Part shown: positions 1 to 10,983 of the stretch, in pieces | Layout: every line of letters starts with the position of its first letter | Numbering within the stretch: the first letter of the stretch is position 1 | NCBI RefSeq assembly: GCF_040581485.1 | Contig: NC_090128.1 | Coordinates: 21,069,431-21,133,430, forward strand | From: Linepithema humile | Taxonomy: Eukaryota; Arthropoda; Insecta; Hymenoptera; Formicidae | Length of the DNA stretch: 64,000 bases | Direction: 5' to 3' | Made by a program: the position numbers and the translations under genes | Notes under the pieces: generated by a model | Databases searched by the model: none | Told to the model about the DNA's origin: nothing | The model's input: the letters and a program-made list of their open reading frames with translations, nothing else

Positions 1-82
1 AGAGTTGAAATAAATTATCCTTTCATAAATTTTCAACATCAATTTCAAATACAGAATTATACCTGTGAACTCAATTATATCT

Positions 83-990
83 TGTGGCGGCTCACCGCCA
101 CACCGCTGCACTGACGCGGTATAATACACCGCGGCGCCGCTACGCGCCGCAGGCCTTCTACCAGTTACAAGCTTGTGGACCCACCGCCAGGTTGCGCAGG
201 CGGTGAAGAACCTTCTCGCGATCAAGCTTCGATCGACGAGATATAAAAGAGCTGCTCCGCAGATCTTTCCTCACTCACTCGCTTCAAGGCGAGCTCTCCC
301 CAGGGCCCTTGAACTGAGTCGTACTCTGCCTCGGCAGAAGATAACCAGAGACACATAGTCTCGCCGTTTTTCTCACACTGCCTCGCAAGGCGTGTAAAAA
401 GAAAGCAGAGTCCCAGCATCGGCCACACACTTCAACCAAGCGGCCCGCGGATACTCCACTTTCGCCGTCACCTCCTCAGTCTCTAGTGTGGAAATTAATC
501 CCACTAGAGTTCTGCGTCCGGTTGACTCGACCACCAAGGGACACGCTCACTCAAGGCGACATCCGAATTCGGAGACCTCTCTCTCCTCGGTACACGGAGC
601 AATCCGTAATTCCGAGAGCCGAGACGGTTGCCACCACCAGCACACCAGAGACTCGGTCCATCGCAGTACAGACTTCACCGCTCAGAGCCTGCTCAGAGAG
701 CAGTTGTCAGACGGAAGACCACTTCCCGAACGGAGTTCCACCGACGCCGGGAAAGGGGCTGCAACGAGCTAACTCAGTTGAACCGTCCTTTTTAGGACCC
801 GTTCAACACACTAAGACGCGGCCGGTAATTTCTTACCGCGCCCGTCAATTTTTCTTTTGATTCTCGGCCTTACACTCTTGCCGAGAAAGCGCCTCTGGCG
901 CCCTTAATCAAATCAAACACAAAACTTGTACTTTACTCTACTTCTCTGACGAGGAAAAATAAATTATATTTTTCTAAGAAATTGGTCTCA
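83..990 (+). mobile_element. Solo LTR of an LTR retrotransposon (Gypsy or BEL/Pao type)
   Basis: The segment starts TGTGGCGG and ends GGTCTCA, the TG...CA termini of an LTR. It is flanked by the same 6 bp, ATATCT, at 77-82 and 991-996, as expected for an integrase target duplication. A TATA-like box (ATATAAAAG) lies near 240 and an AATAAA signal near 957, which sets the plus orientation. No second LTR, gag or pol lies nearby, so this is best read as a solo LTR left by LTR-LTR recombination. The 908-bp length and 6-bp duplication fit Gypsy or BEL/Pao better than Copia. Open frames inside it (such as 486-860) look incidental. Confidence 0.72.
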
Positions 991-1879
991 ATATCTTTCA
1001 ACCAAGTCGAACACAATCCTTAGGCAATACGCCTATATATCTAAAAATATACGTATATATATATAAAAAGAGTCTCTGATTATATTGTATATTCCATGAA
1101 TACTCTTTAAGTCGCCTATTCACGTTTTAAAGAATGACGGAAACATAAACACTTTCTTAAGATTTAATCATAAACCGACGACAGATTAATGGAACCGAAG
1201 GACTCTTTTCTAACCGGACGACGCGATGATTTTGAACGAGGGAATCTTAATGAGCCTTTTGTCTCGAAGGTCGCGATGTCGTCGTCGTCGGCTGCGGCAC
1301 GTTTCTCCAGAGACGACAACGTCACCAGATGAAGTCAGAGACGGTGCCAACTCGCCGGGGACTCTCTCGGCGACTCTCTTGGTAATGCAGCGCTTAAGCG
1401 GAGATTCTCGTGAATATTTAACGAAGCACTAAGAGGATGAGCTTTCCCGAAGACGCAACCGGCCGCTACGGAAGCGAACACGGACAAAGTTGCCCGTTCT
1501 TTTTTTAATCCCCAGCGCTCGTTCCATGCCAAGCCGCAGCCAATTGCGGAATGGGCGCGGTCTTCTTCTCTTCAGAGTGCGAGAAATTGCGGCTTGTATT
1601 ACGTGCGGTTTTTATCGTCACGGCTTATTACACTCGTTACGATTAAAAAACGTTTATTTCACATTGCCCAAAATATTCCACAACAATACTGCAATTAAAT
1701 TTAACAGGATCATATTTAATTGAAACATATATCCTTTTATATTTACGTTTTATCATGTTTTTATTGTAATATCTGTTATTTCGTTAATTACATCGTCCGA
1801 TGTCATTACACACTCAAAAGCGCGAAAACAGTTTCATCGTACAGCTATAAACAGTTAACTCGTACTGCTATAAAGACTG
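991..1879. other. No gene seen; non-repetitive spacer
   Basis: I see no convincing exon, RNA gene or bounded repeat between the solo LTR and the foldback element. The Arg/Ser-rich frame at 1226-1432 is biased by CG repeats and has no splice or family support. Confidence 0.6.
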
Positions 1880-1888
1880 CACAAAACT

Positions 1889-3174
1889 ACCTCTGTGAAG
1901 TTGACACCCCATTTTTCAAAAAATCAATTTTTTTTTAGAGTTCTGAATGCACCCCAAAGAGTTCTAGAGTTCTCTATAAAATTTATAAATAGTTCCGGCA
2001 AATTAGATAAAAAAATCCATTATTGAAAGTATGGGGTGCTAACTTCACAAAACGTTATTACAAAATTGACGATAACAGCTTAATCGTCGGAAATAATTAA
2101 AAATATCATTAGAATTATTTGTAGAACTCTTGAGGTGCTACCCAGAACTCCAACGAAAAAATTAAAATTCCAAAAAAATTTTATTCTTATTGGAACTTAG
2201 AATATTTTCTTAATCGGTGATACGAAAAATAGCGAGAACTTTTTATATATTGGTCTGAGCGCTTCGAACCTTAATAATTATCGTTAGAACTCTTGAGGTG
2301 CTACCCGGAACTCCAATAAAATAATCAAAATTCCAAAAAAATTTTTTACTCTTCGGGACTTAAAAAATTTTCGATCGGTGATACAAAAAATTGCGAGAAC
2401 TTTTTATATATTGGTTTGAGCGCTTCAAACCTTAATAATTATCGTTAGAACTCTTGAGGTGCCACTCGGAACTCCAATAAAATAATCAAAATTCCAAAAA
2501 AATTTCTCGCTCTTCCTGACCTAGAAAATTTTCAATCGGTGATACAAAAAATTGCGAGAACTTTTTTAGAATTTTGATTACTTTATTGGAGTTCCGGGTA
2601 GCACCTCAAGAGTTCTAACGATAATTATTAAGGTTCGAAGCGCTCAGACCAATATATAAAAAGTTCTCGCAATTTTTTGTATCACTGATTGAAAATTTTC
2701 TAGGTCAGGAAGAGCGAAAAATTTTTTTGGAATTTTGATTATTTTATTGGAGTTCCGGGTAGCACCTCAAGAGTTCTAACAATAATTATTAAGGTTCGAA
2801 GCGCTCAGACCAATATATAAAAAGTTCTCGCTATTTTTCGTATCACCGATTAAGAAAATATTCTAAGTTCCAATAAGAATAAAATTTTTTTGGAATTTTA
2901 ATTTTTTCGTTGGAGTTCTGGGTAGCACCTCAAGAGTTCTACAAATAATTCTAATGATATTTTTAATTATTTCCGACGATTAAGCTGTTATCGTCAATTT
3001 TGTAATAACGTTTTGTGAAGTTAGCACCCCATACTTTCAATAATGGATTTTTTTATCTAATTTGCCGAAACTATTTATAAATTTTATAGAGAACTCTAGA
3101 ACTCTTTGGGGTGCATTTAGAACTCTAAAAAAAAATTGATTTTTTGAAAAATGGGGTGCCAACTTCACAGAGGT
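1889..3174. mobile_element. Foldback/MULE-like inverted-repeat element with 9-bp target duplication
   Basis: The ends are exact inverse complements (ACCTCTGTGAAGTTG at 1889; CAACTTCACAGAGGT ending at 3174). They are flanked by the same 9 bp, CACAAAACT, at 1880-1888 and 3175-3183. Arms of about 620 bp are inverted around position 2531, with an unpaired centre of about 45 bp. Each arm holds a diverged tandem repeat of about 162 bp whose unit begins GAACTCTTGAGGTG; units start at 2124, 2287 and 2448, and their inverse copies end at 2615, 2775 and 2940. Long inverted repeats built of tandem subunits plus 9-bp duplications are the hallmark of Drosophila FB-type foldback elements and of Mutator-like elements. 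There is no transposase, so the element is non-autonomous. Confidence 0.85.
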
Positions 3175-3183
3175 CACAAAACT

Positions 3184-4440
3184 GCATGAACTGCATTGTG
3201 CACGTGTGATAAAAAGAGAAGCTTCGTGCAAAAACATCGCGCAATCACGCACCTTTGACCAACCCGAAATTGTACTTTCATGTCACGCAATACAAATTTA
3301 TAATCCCACCCACGACCGCGATCGCGCATACGCGAATAGAAAAGCGCGGACCGAGTGGAAAAGTAAATGAACGCGACAGTGCAGCTAAATACACGCGTAG
3401 ATGAATGTAGCGTACAGATCCTATGTTTTGTAGACCCTGGAGGAACGAGCGACACGTCGCGGGGTAAAAAAAGGAGGGAGGGAGGGAGGGGCACGCATTG
3501 AATATTCATACAAGAGATTGCGCGCTGATTAAATGCAAATTGAATTAATCTCTTTTCCGGTTGACCACATAGTTCGCGAGGCATCCGCTAATTTGGGCGC
3601 GGCTTGAGTGCCTCCGTAAGTTTAACACGCTCCGTCTCTAGAGATTCATAAGATTACACGCCATTTATTTCATTGCGAGTGAACGTCTCCATTGTTATTT
3701 CTCATTGTTATATCTATTTGCTAATAATTATCAAAAACAAAGAATGTAAATTGATATTTAAATGATATTACATAATTTTTAAATTATCTTGGATCACAAA
3801 AATGAAATTTAGTTTCCCGCATTCGTAATAATCAATTAGAAAACAATAAAGTAAATGTTTTTACAATTTCGCGTGCTATGGTAAAAAAAACAAGTTATAA
3901 TTGATTTTCCGAATTAAAATATAACCAATCTTAAAATAACAAATTATTTAATATGACAAAATAAATTAAGTGCCGAAATTTGTCAGTATTCGACAGCATA
4001 ACAAACTATTCGAAATATACTTATTACCAGTAATTGATTTTTTTGTTGCATTTTTATAAATAGATATATAATATTATTATTTTTAAAGAGTGCGTAATTA
4101 TTTTAAAATTGTTACTAAATTTATTACTTATATTCTTTAAGTATAAATTATAATAGTGTTAAACCAAAATTTTTTTTAATTCAAAATCAATTTTATTAAT
4201 TGTAATCTTTCAGTAACTCGTACAATAATGAATATACCTTTTTATCATATTTTACATATTTTCTACATATCAAACATTTGTCGCTTTCGACTTCCTAATT
4301 TAATATTGTAAGATCAACAAAAAAAAAATATTGAAAATTAATCGAAAATTATAGCAAATTTCTATTTTAGATTAAATAGAAATTAAATAAATAAAATATA
4401 TAATTTCTTTCAAAATTCCATTCCATTAATGAAACTGTAT
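3184..4440. other. No gene seen; AT-rich spacer with a GGGA microsatellite
   Basis: About 1.2 kb without supportable exons. A short (GGGA)n tract lies at about 3472-3491. From 3650 the sequence is strongly AT-rich and featureless. Confidence 0.6.
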
Positions 4441-4449
4441 CAATTATGC

Positions 4450-4710
4450 ACTATGTTATAATAAATGTGAAATATGTCGCACTATTGATTCAAAGATAGT
4501 TATGAAATGAAATGTTTAAAGAAAATACTTTGCAGAAAATGGTGAAATCGATATATGTTAAATAAAATTAAATTATAGAATAACTGGACATGTCAGAAAT
4601 ATGATAATTTTTTTAGCTATTCCAAATTATTTGCGTTGTCAAAATTATTGTTATTGCAGGCTGTGCTACTTGAACGTAGAACGTTGTCAAAGTCTGTTCT
4701 GCATAAATCA
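4450..4710 (-). repeat. Inverted duplicate of the 3' part of the neighbouring BED/hAT-like element
   Basis: Read on the minus strand, this stretch matches about 7150-7410. It shares the terminal-exon segment with ACGTTCTACGTTCAAGTAGC (near 7170) and the following noncoding stretch with TGTGAAATATGTC (its inverse lies near 7390). The match is interrupted by small indels. It is either a second, opposite-oriented and truncated copy of the element or an internal inversion. Confidence 0.7.
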
Positions 4711-5767
4711 ATGAAAACATTGAAATATGCATTAAAAGTCCACCCGCATTAGAAGTCATCCACATCATAGCGAAACATTTGGAGATTCAAACAACAATAT
4801 AAAAAATAACGCTATGCTTGGGCTATGAAGAAATACACAAATTTAAAAAACAAAGACAATGACAGATTTTATATATATTACTATTAATATTATTATGTTA
4901 ATAATTGTTGCGCCCTTGCATAATGAACACACCAAAAATCAGAAATTAGCTCACAGTCTTAACTAAGGCACTATAAACGTGAGAATACCTACATCTTTAG
5001 TGCTCTATCTTAACTAGGTGTGCCCAAGCAGTCGATCGCTATTTATCGATCAATCGCGACGTGTTTTTAATAGATCTTTACATTTTCACTTTTACATTGT
5101 TTGATCTTATTATAAAATTTGTTTCTAATTTTTATATTTATTTTGTTTCTATTAACTTCTATACATTTTGATACTTAGTCTGTCTGTATTTTTAATAAAT
5201 ATTAGGATCACATTCTAATTTTATATTTCAAATTATATTTTTTCCTCTGTACATGAACGGATCACGAGATCACTCTATTAAAAAAAGCAACCCGTATATA
5301 CAAAAAGGTCAGTCAGCACTGGTCTTGACTTTAACGATTATGAACTTGAATAATCTGAAATATTTGAGAAAACAAGTGTATCCGTGACACACATGCATAA
5401 TTATTATAATTATATTTCTTAAATAATGTACAATCACGTTTAATTAATGTTCGATATTAATTTAAAATGTGACACGTATGTTTTATATTATAAAATATAT
5501 TTTATAATTATTATATACCTATATAAATGAGCAATTATTAGTTTTACATGTTTATCGTGTATCGCAATTTTGCGAAGAAAGCAATCGCATTATTCACTTT
5601 TGTTCTTCTGGATTACGTTGAGAGTGGTCTGATACTAGGCCGGAAAGTTAGTAAACATTTCTCATAATATATACACTGCACTCTTCGCACTCGGACGTTG
5701 CGTTAGATCGTTCAGTCCGTTTTCACCTCAGTTAGTTATTAGCACTCTGTTCTAAAAGATAGACGAA

Positions 5768-6338
5768 ATGTCTACATATCCCAATAAAAAGAGTGACCGT
5801 TGGGAGTTCGAATATTTCGAAATAAAGGACAAGTTTAAAGCAGTATGTAAATTGTGTTTGCCAAAGGAACAAAGTGTAATTTATGTTGGTACAAATACAA
5901 TACATAAGCATTTTAAAAGGAAACATCCGAATATAAAACTAACGGAAAAAAAACATTGGATATGGAAACATTTCAAAAAAATTAACGATTTCGTGGCGGA
6001 ATGCAAAGTACCGGATTGCGAGAAACTCATATCGATATTTCAGAGCACAAAACAAATTAAGTATGGCAATCTAAAAAGGCATTTATCAAAGCGACATGAT
6101 ACGAAGCCACCAACGAAAAACGACAAGTTACGTAGCTTAGCGTGGCGGTATGTTAAACAGTATGACAATTTTAGTGTAACATGTAGAGAGTGTAAGAAAC
6201 AAAAAAAAAAAGCACATTATACAACTTGCTTTATCAGAATTCATGTCAAAACATCTTGATAGAATACATGGAAGGACTTCGGCAACAGTACGAGAACCAA
6301 ACGATATATCAGAACCATCAACAAGTGCACGAAAGTAA
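5768..6338 (+). pseudogene. Triple BED-type zinc-finger protein, frameshifted in the third finger
   Basis: The open frame from the ATG at 5768 encodes repeated BED-finger units. Finger 1 has CKLC followed by HKHFKRKH (residues about 27-54); finger 2 is a variant with CKVPDC and HLSKRHD; finger 3 begins CREC. BED fingers (C-x2-C-xn-H-x3-5-H) bind DNA and occur in hAT transposases and boundary proteins. The frame stops at 6257-6259 just before the expected His pair of finger 3. Those histidines (SKHLDRIH) are present one frame over, and that frame runs to a TAA at 6336-6338. The shift maps to the 11-A run at 6201-6211. An unusually Lys-rich protein, or an assembly error in the homopolymer, are alternatives. 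No transposase core is joined to it. Confidence 0.6.
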
Positions 6339-6419
6339 AGAAAGAAAAATGGTGAGTTTTTTTTAATATTTATATATTACAAAAATTTATTTTCTTTGAA
6401 AAGCATTTAATGCGCTTAT

Positions 6420-6423
<4 letters not shown>

Positions 6424-6477
<54 letters not shown>

Positions 6478-6478
6478 G
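6424..6478. repeat. (TA)n microsatellite
   Basis: A nearly uninterrupted TA dinucleotide run inside the BED element. A similar (AT)n run lies at about 7577-7635. Confidence 0.95.
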
Positions 6479-6563
6479 GTACATATATAATGTGCACACT
6501 GCAATTCAGAAAATTAGCATTTGTTTTTAAAAAATATTTTCAAAATCTTCATAGATTTAATAT

Positions 6564-6694
6564 ATAAAATTCAATAGGAACGTAAAAAGCCACGATGCAG
6601 GTTCTGCGTGCAAAGATTACTGTATTTCCATTTAAAATTAACCTTCGCACGAAAAACCTGCATTGTGGCTCTTTACGCCCCTATTGAATTTTAT
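6564..6694. mobile_element. Short MITE, ends ATAAAATTCAATAGG, same family as 59864-60466
   Basis: The ends are inverse complements (ATAAAATTCAATAGG and CCTATTGAATTTTAT) and the repeat continues inward through the GCCACGATGCAGGTT / AACCTGCATTGTGGC pair. The same termini bound a larger inverted element in the second epoxide-hydrolase gene at 59864-60466. The 131-bp copy looks like an internal deletion derivative. No coding capacity. Confidence 0.75.
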
Positions 6695-6745
6695 TTGATT
6701 TTATCAAATACTGGAGCCTTATACATTAATTATTTTGCTTCATAG

Positions 6746-7249
6746 ATTTATCCAGAATAGACTTTGACAACGGATCTGCAAGTAGCCAGCCAGCAATAAC
6801 AATAGACTTCAACGATTAGTGACTTAAATAATTCGGATTCTCTAAAAAAATCTCTAAAAAAAATCCCATGGTGGAAGAATGTTGAACTGATTAATGATTT
6901 TCATGTGTGATGCAAGAAGTGTTCTAACACTATGATTCTAAAGCTTACCTACTCAAACTATCCGAAAAGACACGTGAAGAAACAATGTATAAAGATTTGG
7001 ACAACAATACAAGAAACAAACGGTATATCCGTGCCACCCACAAGGACACAAAATTAAAGAAACGACGACGGTCAGCTTCATTTTGTTTTAAAATTTTAAT
7101 TTCTTTCAATCGCGTTTAATACTTCTAATACATATTTCAATATTTTCATAGATTTATCTAAAACAAATTATGACAACGTTCTACGTTCAAGTAGCACAGC
7201 CAGCAATAACAATAATTTTGACTTTGATGACTTAAATAATTTGGAATAA
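6746..7249 (+). pseudogene. Two copies of a C-terminal exon flanking a degenerate BED finger
   Basis: Two acceptor-preceded segments, 6746-6819 and 7152-7249, encode related tails (DLSRIDFDNGSASS and DLSKTNYDNVLRSSS) ending in acidic, Asn-rich stretches and a stop. Between them, about 6866-7065 translates to a fourth BED-like unit (CKKCSNT then KRHVKKQC) with an in-frame TGA just before the first Cys. The layout suggests a finger-plus-tail cassette was duplicated in tandem within the element and then decayed. Confidence 0.5.
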
Positions 7250-7576
7250 CTGAAAACAATTCGTATTTCGAAAAAATCGTATTAATGTCTAATTATTCTA
7301 TAATTTGATTTTATTAACATAGATCGATTTTGCCAACAAAGCACTTTCTGCAAACATGTAATTTGATAACTATCTTCCGATTAATAATGTGACATATTTC
7401 ACATTTATTTCATTTTATTATATGTTTTTATATATACCTCCGATATGTTTTACAAGTTTTATATGATTTCAGTTTAATATTACACAACTTTGGTAAAAAT
7501 AATCTCTAAAAATATTATATATATATTATATATACTTACATATGTTATATATTATATAATATGTTAAACATATTAA

Positions 7577-7577
7577 T

Positions 7578-7635
<58 letters not shown>
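7577..7635. repeat. (AT)n microsatellite
   Basis: An uninterrupted AT run of about 58 bp; flanking sequence is also nearly pure A/T. Confidence 0.95.
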
Positions 7636-7639
<4 letters not shown>

Positions 7640-8514
7640 TACATATAATATCTATTAATTTTAATTTTAAACATTTGCATTGGTTTAACAATTAATATAT
7701 AATGTACATATAATGTAGTAAAATTTTAAAAGAAATTATATAATTTATTTGTTTAAATTCTATTCAATCCAAAATGGAAGTTTACTGTAATATTCGATTC
7801 ATTTTCATATTCTTTTTCTTTCTTGTTGTCTTATAATATTAAATTAGATAATCAAAAGTGACTGTTTGACATGTAAAATATAATAAAGAGGGATTTTTAT
7901 TATTGTTTTAGTATGTACGAGTTACAGAAAGATTAAAATTCATAAAATTAATTTTAAATTAATTTAGGTCTAACACCATCATAATTTATACTTAAAGAAT
8001 TTGAGCAATATAGATTTAATAACCGTTTTTAGAACCAACTATACGCTCTATAAAACAATAGTATTTCGTACGCAATACATTACGTGCATAGTTAAAGAAT
8101 CTCTGAAACAATTAAATAATCGTCTCATTATCTTCCCTAATTTGTAAATTCGCATAACTCAAATTGTGTTAAAAAAATTTCTTTTGTATAGCTATTGTAT
8201 AAATCGATATTAGAAATATATAAGCTTCTAAAAAATTGTATCCGCTTATGTTTCCAACCTAATTAATTATTGCACTTACAATTACTATAATAATACATAT
8301 ATAGAAATATATAAAAACTAATAAAATGCAAAAAAGATTAAAATGCATGACATGAGAATACAATTTTTAACATTTGGTATATTTAATAAATATTAAAATT
8401 ACTTGATGTTCTGATTTTATATTTAAAATTATATTTTTTCCTTTGCACACAAACTGATCACAAGATCTATTAAAAAAAAGTAGCTCGCATGTACAAAAAA
8501 GTTGGGCAGCACTA

Positions 8515-10599
8515 ATTTAGATGTGTTCTCATGGGACTTTTCATTGTCACATTCTCGTTATTTTATTAGCGAGTTTGGTTCCGTAACTATATTCTTAAAC
8601 AAGACGTCTCTAGTTTCTCAACTCAGTGAAAGAAGAATCGTGTACAAGAGATAGACATAATAAACGCGTGCTCCATTACCTTTCGATCCCTAACGACCAA
8701 AGATAGTTCCGTGATGCGGTCACCAGTAGAATAGGAAAAGATTTATAGTTAAAAAAAAGATATTTTGTAGTCCATTTATACCAAATTTCTTGCATTTCTG
8801 CACCCTGTACGCTCGTCATGAATGCTTGCAAATCTCTCAACCTTTGGCGAAATTCTTTGAGCTGAATCGGAACGGTCAGTTCAGCGAGAGCCAAAGTGGC
8901 CTCTTTATCAGGACCATGTAATTTGTCTTCGACGAGACAACGGTTCAATAATGGTTCAATAATGGTTCAATAATGGTTCTAATGGTGATACCCTAACTGT
9001 GTTTGCAACTTCTTATATCGCCGAACCTGTCGTTTCTACCTCTAAGCACCACTGATCACCGAAAAGATAATAAGAACTAATAACTGCAGTAGGATAACTA
9101 GACATATCTACCTCCTAAAAAACATGTTATCGACTCTCTATATGAATTAAGATCACCTCATTTCTCTTTTCAATGATAAAAGAAATGTCGAAAAACACAA
9201 TGACGACAGTTGTATAGATATCGGATGTTACTTCATTGAAGTTGTATGTCTTTCTATATTCGAGACATCCTGTTATCTCAGCAATGCATGATACATGTAA
9301 TAAGATACTTTTAAAAAAAATTTCACAAAGCGTTAATTTGCAAAATTATCCACAGTAAAGTACTAATGACAAATGCGTTTGCATTTTTCACGTAAAAGTT
9401 TTGCAAACATTTTTTTGAGGTCATCTTTTTGCACCGCAACCTCGATCGACAAAATCGCGACATTCTTTACAGACTCTCTCGCCGAGAGCGACGGAACGCG
9501 GTCTTATTTGCTGTGGGACGCCAAGACTCGCAACTAAAAGCGAAATGACACGGAAAACGAAATGCAAATTGCTTTTCTTTTCGGCTTGATCGGGTGCGCA
9601 GCGTGGCGCGCGATTTATCGGGAACCTCGTATGCAACTACGACGGCATGTGGAACTTTTCTCATATATACTTTTCGCGCATCGCAACCGACACTGGTGAT
9701 ACATCGCCGTCTTTCAAAGAATTTGTCTTACCTGTCGACTGACTAGTGTACGATAGTATCATGCGGAAAAGTCACTACAAAACTTCGACACTTTGTGACA
9801 CAGGAAAAATTCATTCAAACTTTTCCGTCATTTCTCGAATTTCTTTTAACATGTAATGTTACATATCAATTTTATTTTAACATTATTTTCTTTTGATATT
9901 CGTAAATGTCGAAAATTATTATTTTTTAATCTTTGTAACAATATAAAACATATAATATATTCCAATTAAAAAATATGCCGAGAAAATTGTCCAAATTCTT
10001 GAGATACTTGAGATTCTCTACAAATTATCATTGCATTAAAATTTCTGCATTAATTTATTAATTTTGCATTAATATTTTTCAAACATTTTTATTTTAAAAA
10101 AATCCAAAATTGAATAAATATTCGTTAATTGACAAAAACTCATAAATATATAAATTTTAAATTTTATGTTTGAATTACCTATACTATTTCTGAATTCTCG
10201 GACCTGAAGTTAGTTTGAACAGTTCGGACTGTTTGAATTACGTTACTTTCACCTCGAAAGGTCCAAACTATGTGACGTTCGATCTTAAGATTCAAACTTC
10301 GAATTGCTCGAGCACATCTGAAACTTCTGAACACCAATACACAATGTATCATCGATAAATAACTGCGTCAGCAATTATTTCGACATTTGTGATTTACAAA
10401 AAACAATATTCAATGAAAATAGCAATACAGAAGGAAAAATCGTTTCCTAACTTGTGAATTAAAAAATGTATCGATAATCAGTATTTGCATTAAAACACAC
10501 CTAAAGGTACCTACATGTATCTGGATTGTTTTTCCAATACTCGAGTTAATTATCTTATCATCCCTAATCGACATATGCTAGCATTTCAACATAATTAAT
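8515..10599. other. No supportable gene; contains one coding-like minus-strand fragment
   Basis: Mostly AT-rich unique sequence. On the minus strand, about 8760-8948 gives a frame with even amino-acid composition (including LAELTVPIQLKEFRQRLRDL), but it has no recognised family and enters low-complexity sequence at both ends. Upstream of it GGTTCAATAAT is repeated three times (8942-8974). It could be an exon relic or part of an unknown repeat. The rest shows nothing. Confidence 0.4.
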
Positions 10600-10868
10600 T
10601 GTTGAAGATAATTCGACTCGTTTTCTTTTAGATGGCGCTTTTTCGTTCGTTTCCGCGCTGCTGTTTCGGGCGTGCATAATAACTTTTTTTTTGTTTTAGT
10701 ATAGTCGACTCTCTGTAAAACCTTCGAACACACGTTGGTGGTTGACAACACCCCTTTTTGTGCATATAAGTATTGGCTTATTCTAATAATAAAAGGAATT
10801 CAGTTTCTTACAACCGAAAGTGGTGACATTTTTAATATACAAGCCTATTCACATCCATTTCCGTAACA
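10600..10868 (+). repeat. Copia 5' LTR
   Basis: Identical to the 3' LTR except for two substitutions. It contains a TATA-like TGCATATAAG near 10762 and AATAATAAAA near 10785, candidates for the promoter and poly(A) signal of the element. Confidence 0.97.
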
Positions 10869-10888
10869 GGTTATGGGCCCAGTTGGTC
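10869..10888 (+). other. Primer-binding site, internal initiator-Met tRNA type
   Basis: The bases directly after the LTR, GGTTATGGGCCCAGTTGG, resemble the complement of the anticodon-arm half of initiator methionine tRNA. That is the primer arrangement known for Drosophila copia, where a half-tRNA is used. Confidence 0.8.
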
Positions 10889-10983
10889 GCGTCTACGCCC
10901 AGTGAATAGGTTATGTGCATTGTAGTTACGCACACTTGAGTTAAGGAAAAACTGTCTGTCTTACAAAAAAAAAAGGGAAAGCC

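Larger units (their letters stand above)
5015..8514 (+). mobile_element. Decayed hAT-like DNA transposon carrying BED zinc-finger exons (boundaries approximate)
   Basis: The left end reads TAGGTGTGCCCAAGC. The inverse complement of the right end reads TAGTGCTGCCCAAC, so the two form an imperfect terminal inverted repeat of the hAT kind. Inside are BED zinc-finger coding remains, a domain typical of hAT transposases. The 3' subterminal segment (about 8390-8514) is also present in direct orientation at about 5190-5322, so two partial copies may be nested or joined. I could not find a clean 8-bp target duplication, and no hAT dimerisation or DDE region is visible. Superfamily assignment is therefore tentative and the exact ends are uncertain. 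Confidence 0.5.

Noticed and set aside
486..860. 124-codon Arg/Pro/Thr-rich open frame
   Set aside because: Lies fully inside the solo LTR, overlaps another open frame on the same strand, and has no family resemblance.
3174..3584. 136-codon minus-strand frame
   Set aside because: Begins in GC-rich unique DNA but runs to the edge of the foldback element; composition is irregular and there is no splice support.
8676..8948. 90-codon minus-strand frame as a full gene
   Set aside because: Only the middle looks coding; the start is in a short tandem repeat and no splice sites or family could be assigned. Noted as a possible relic.
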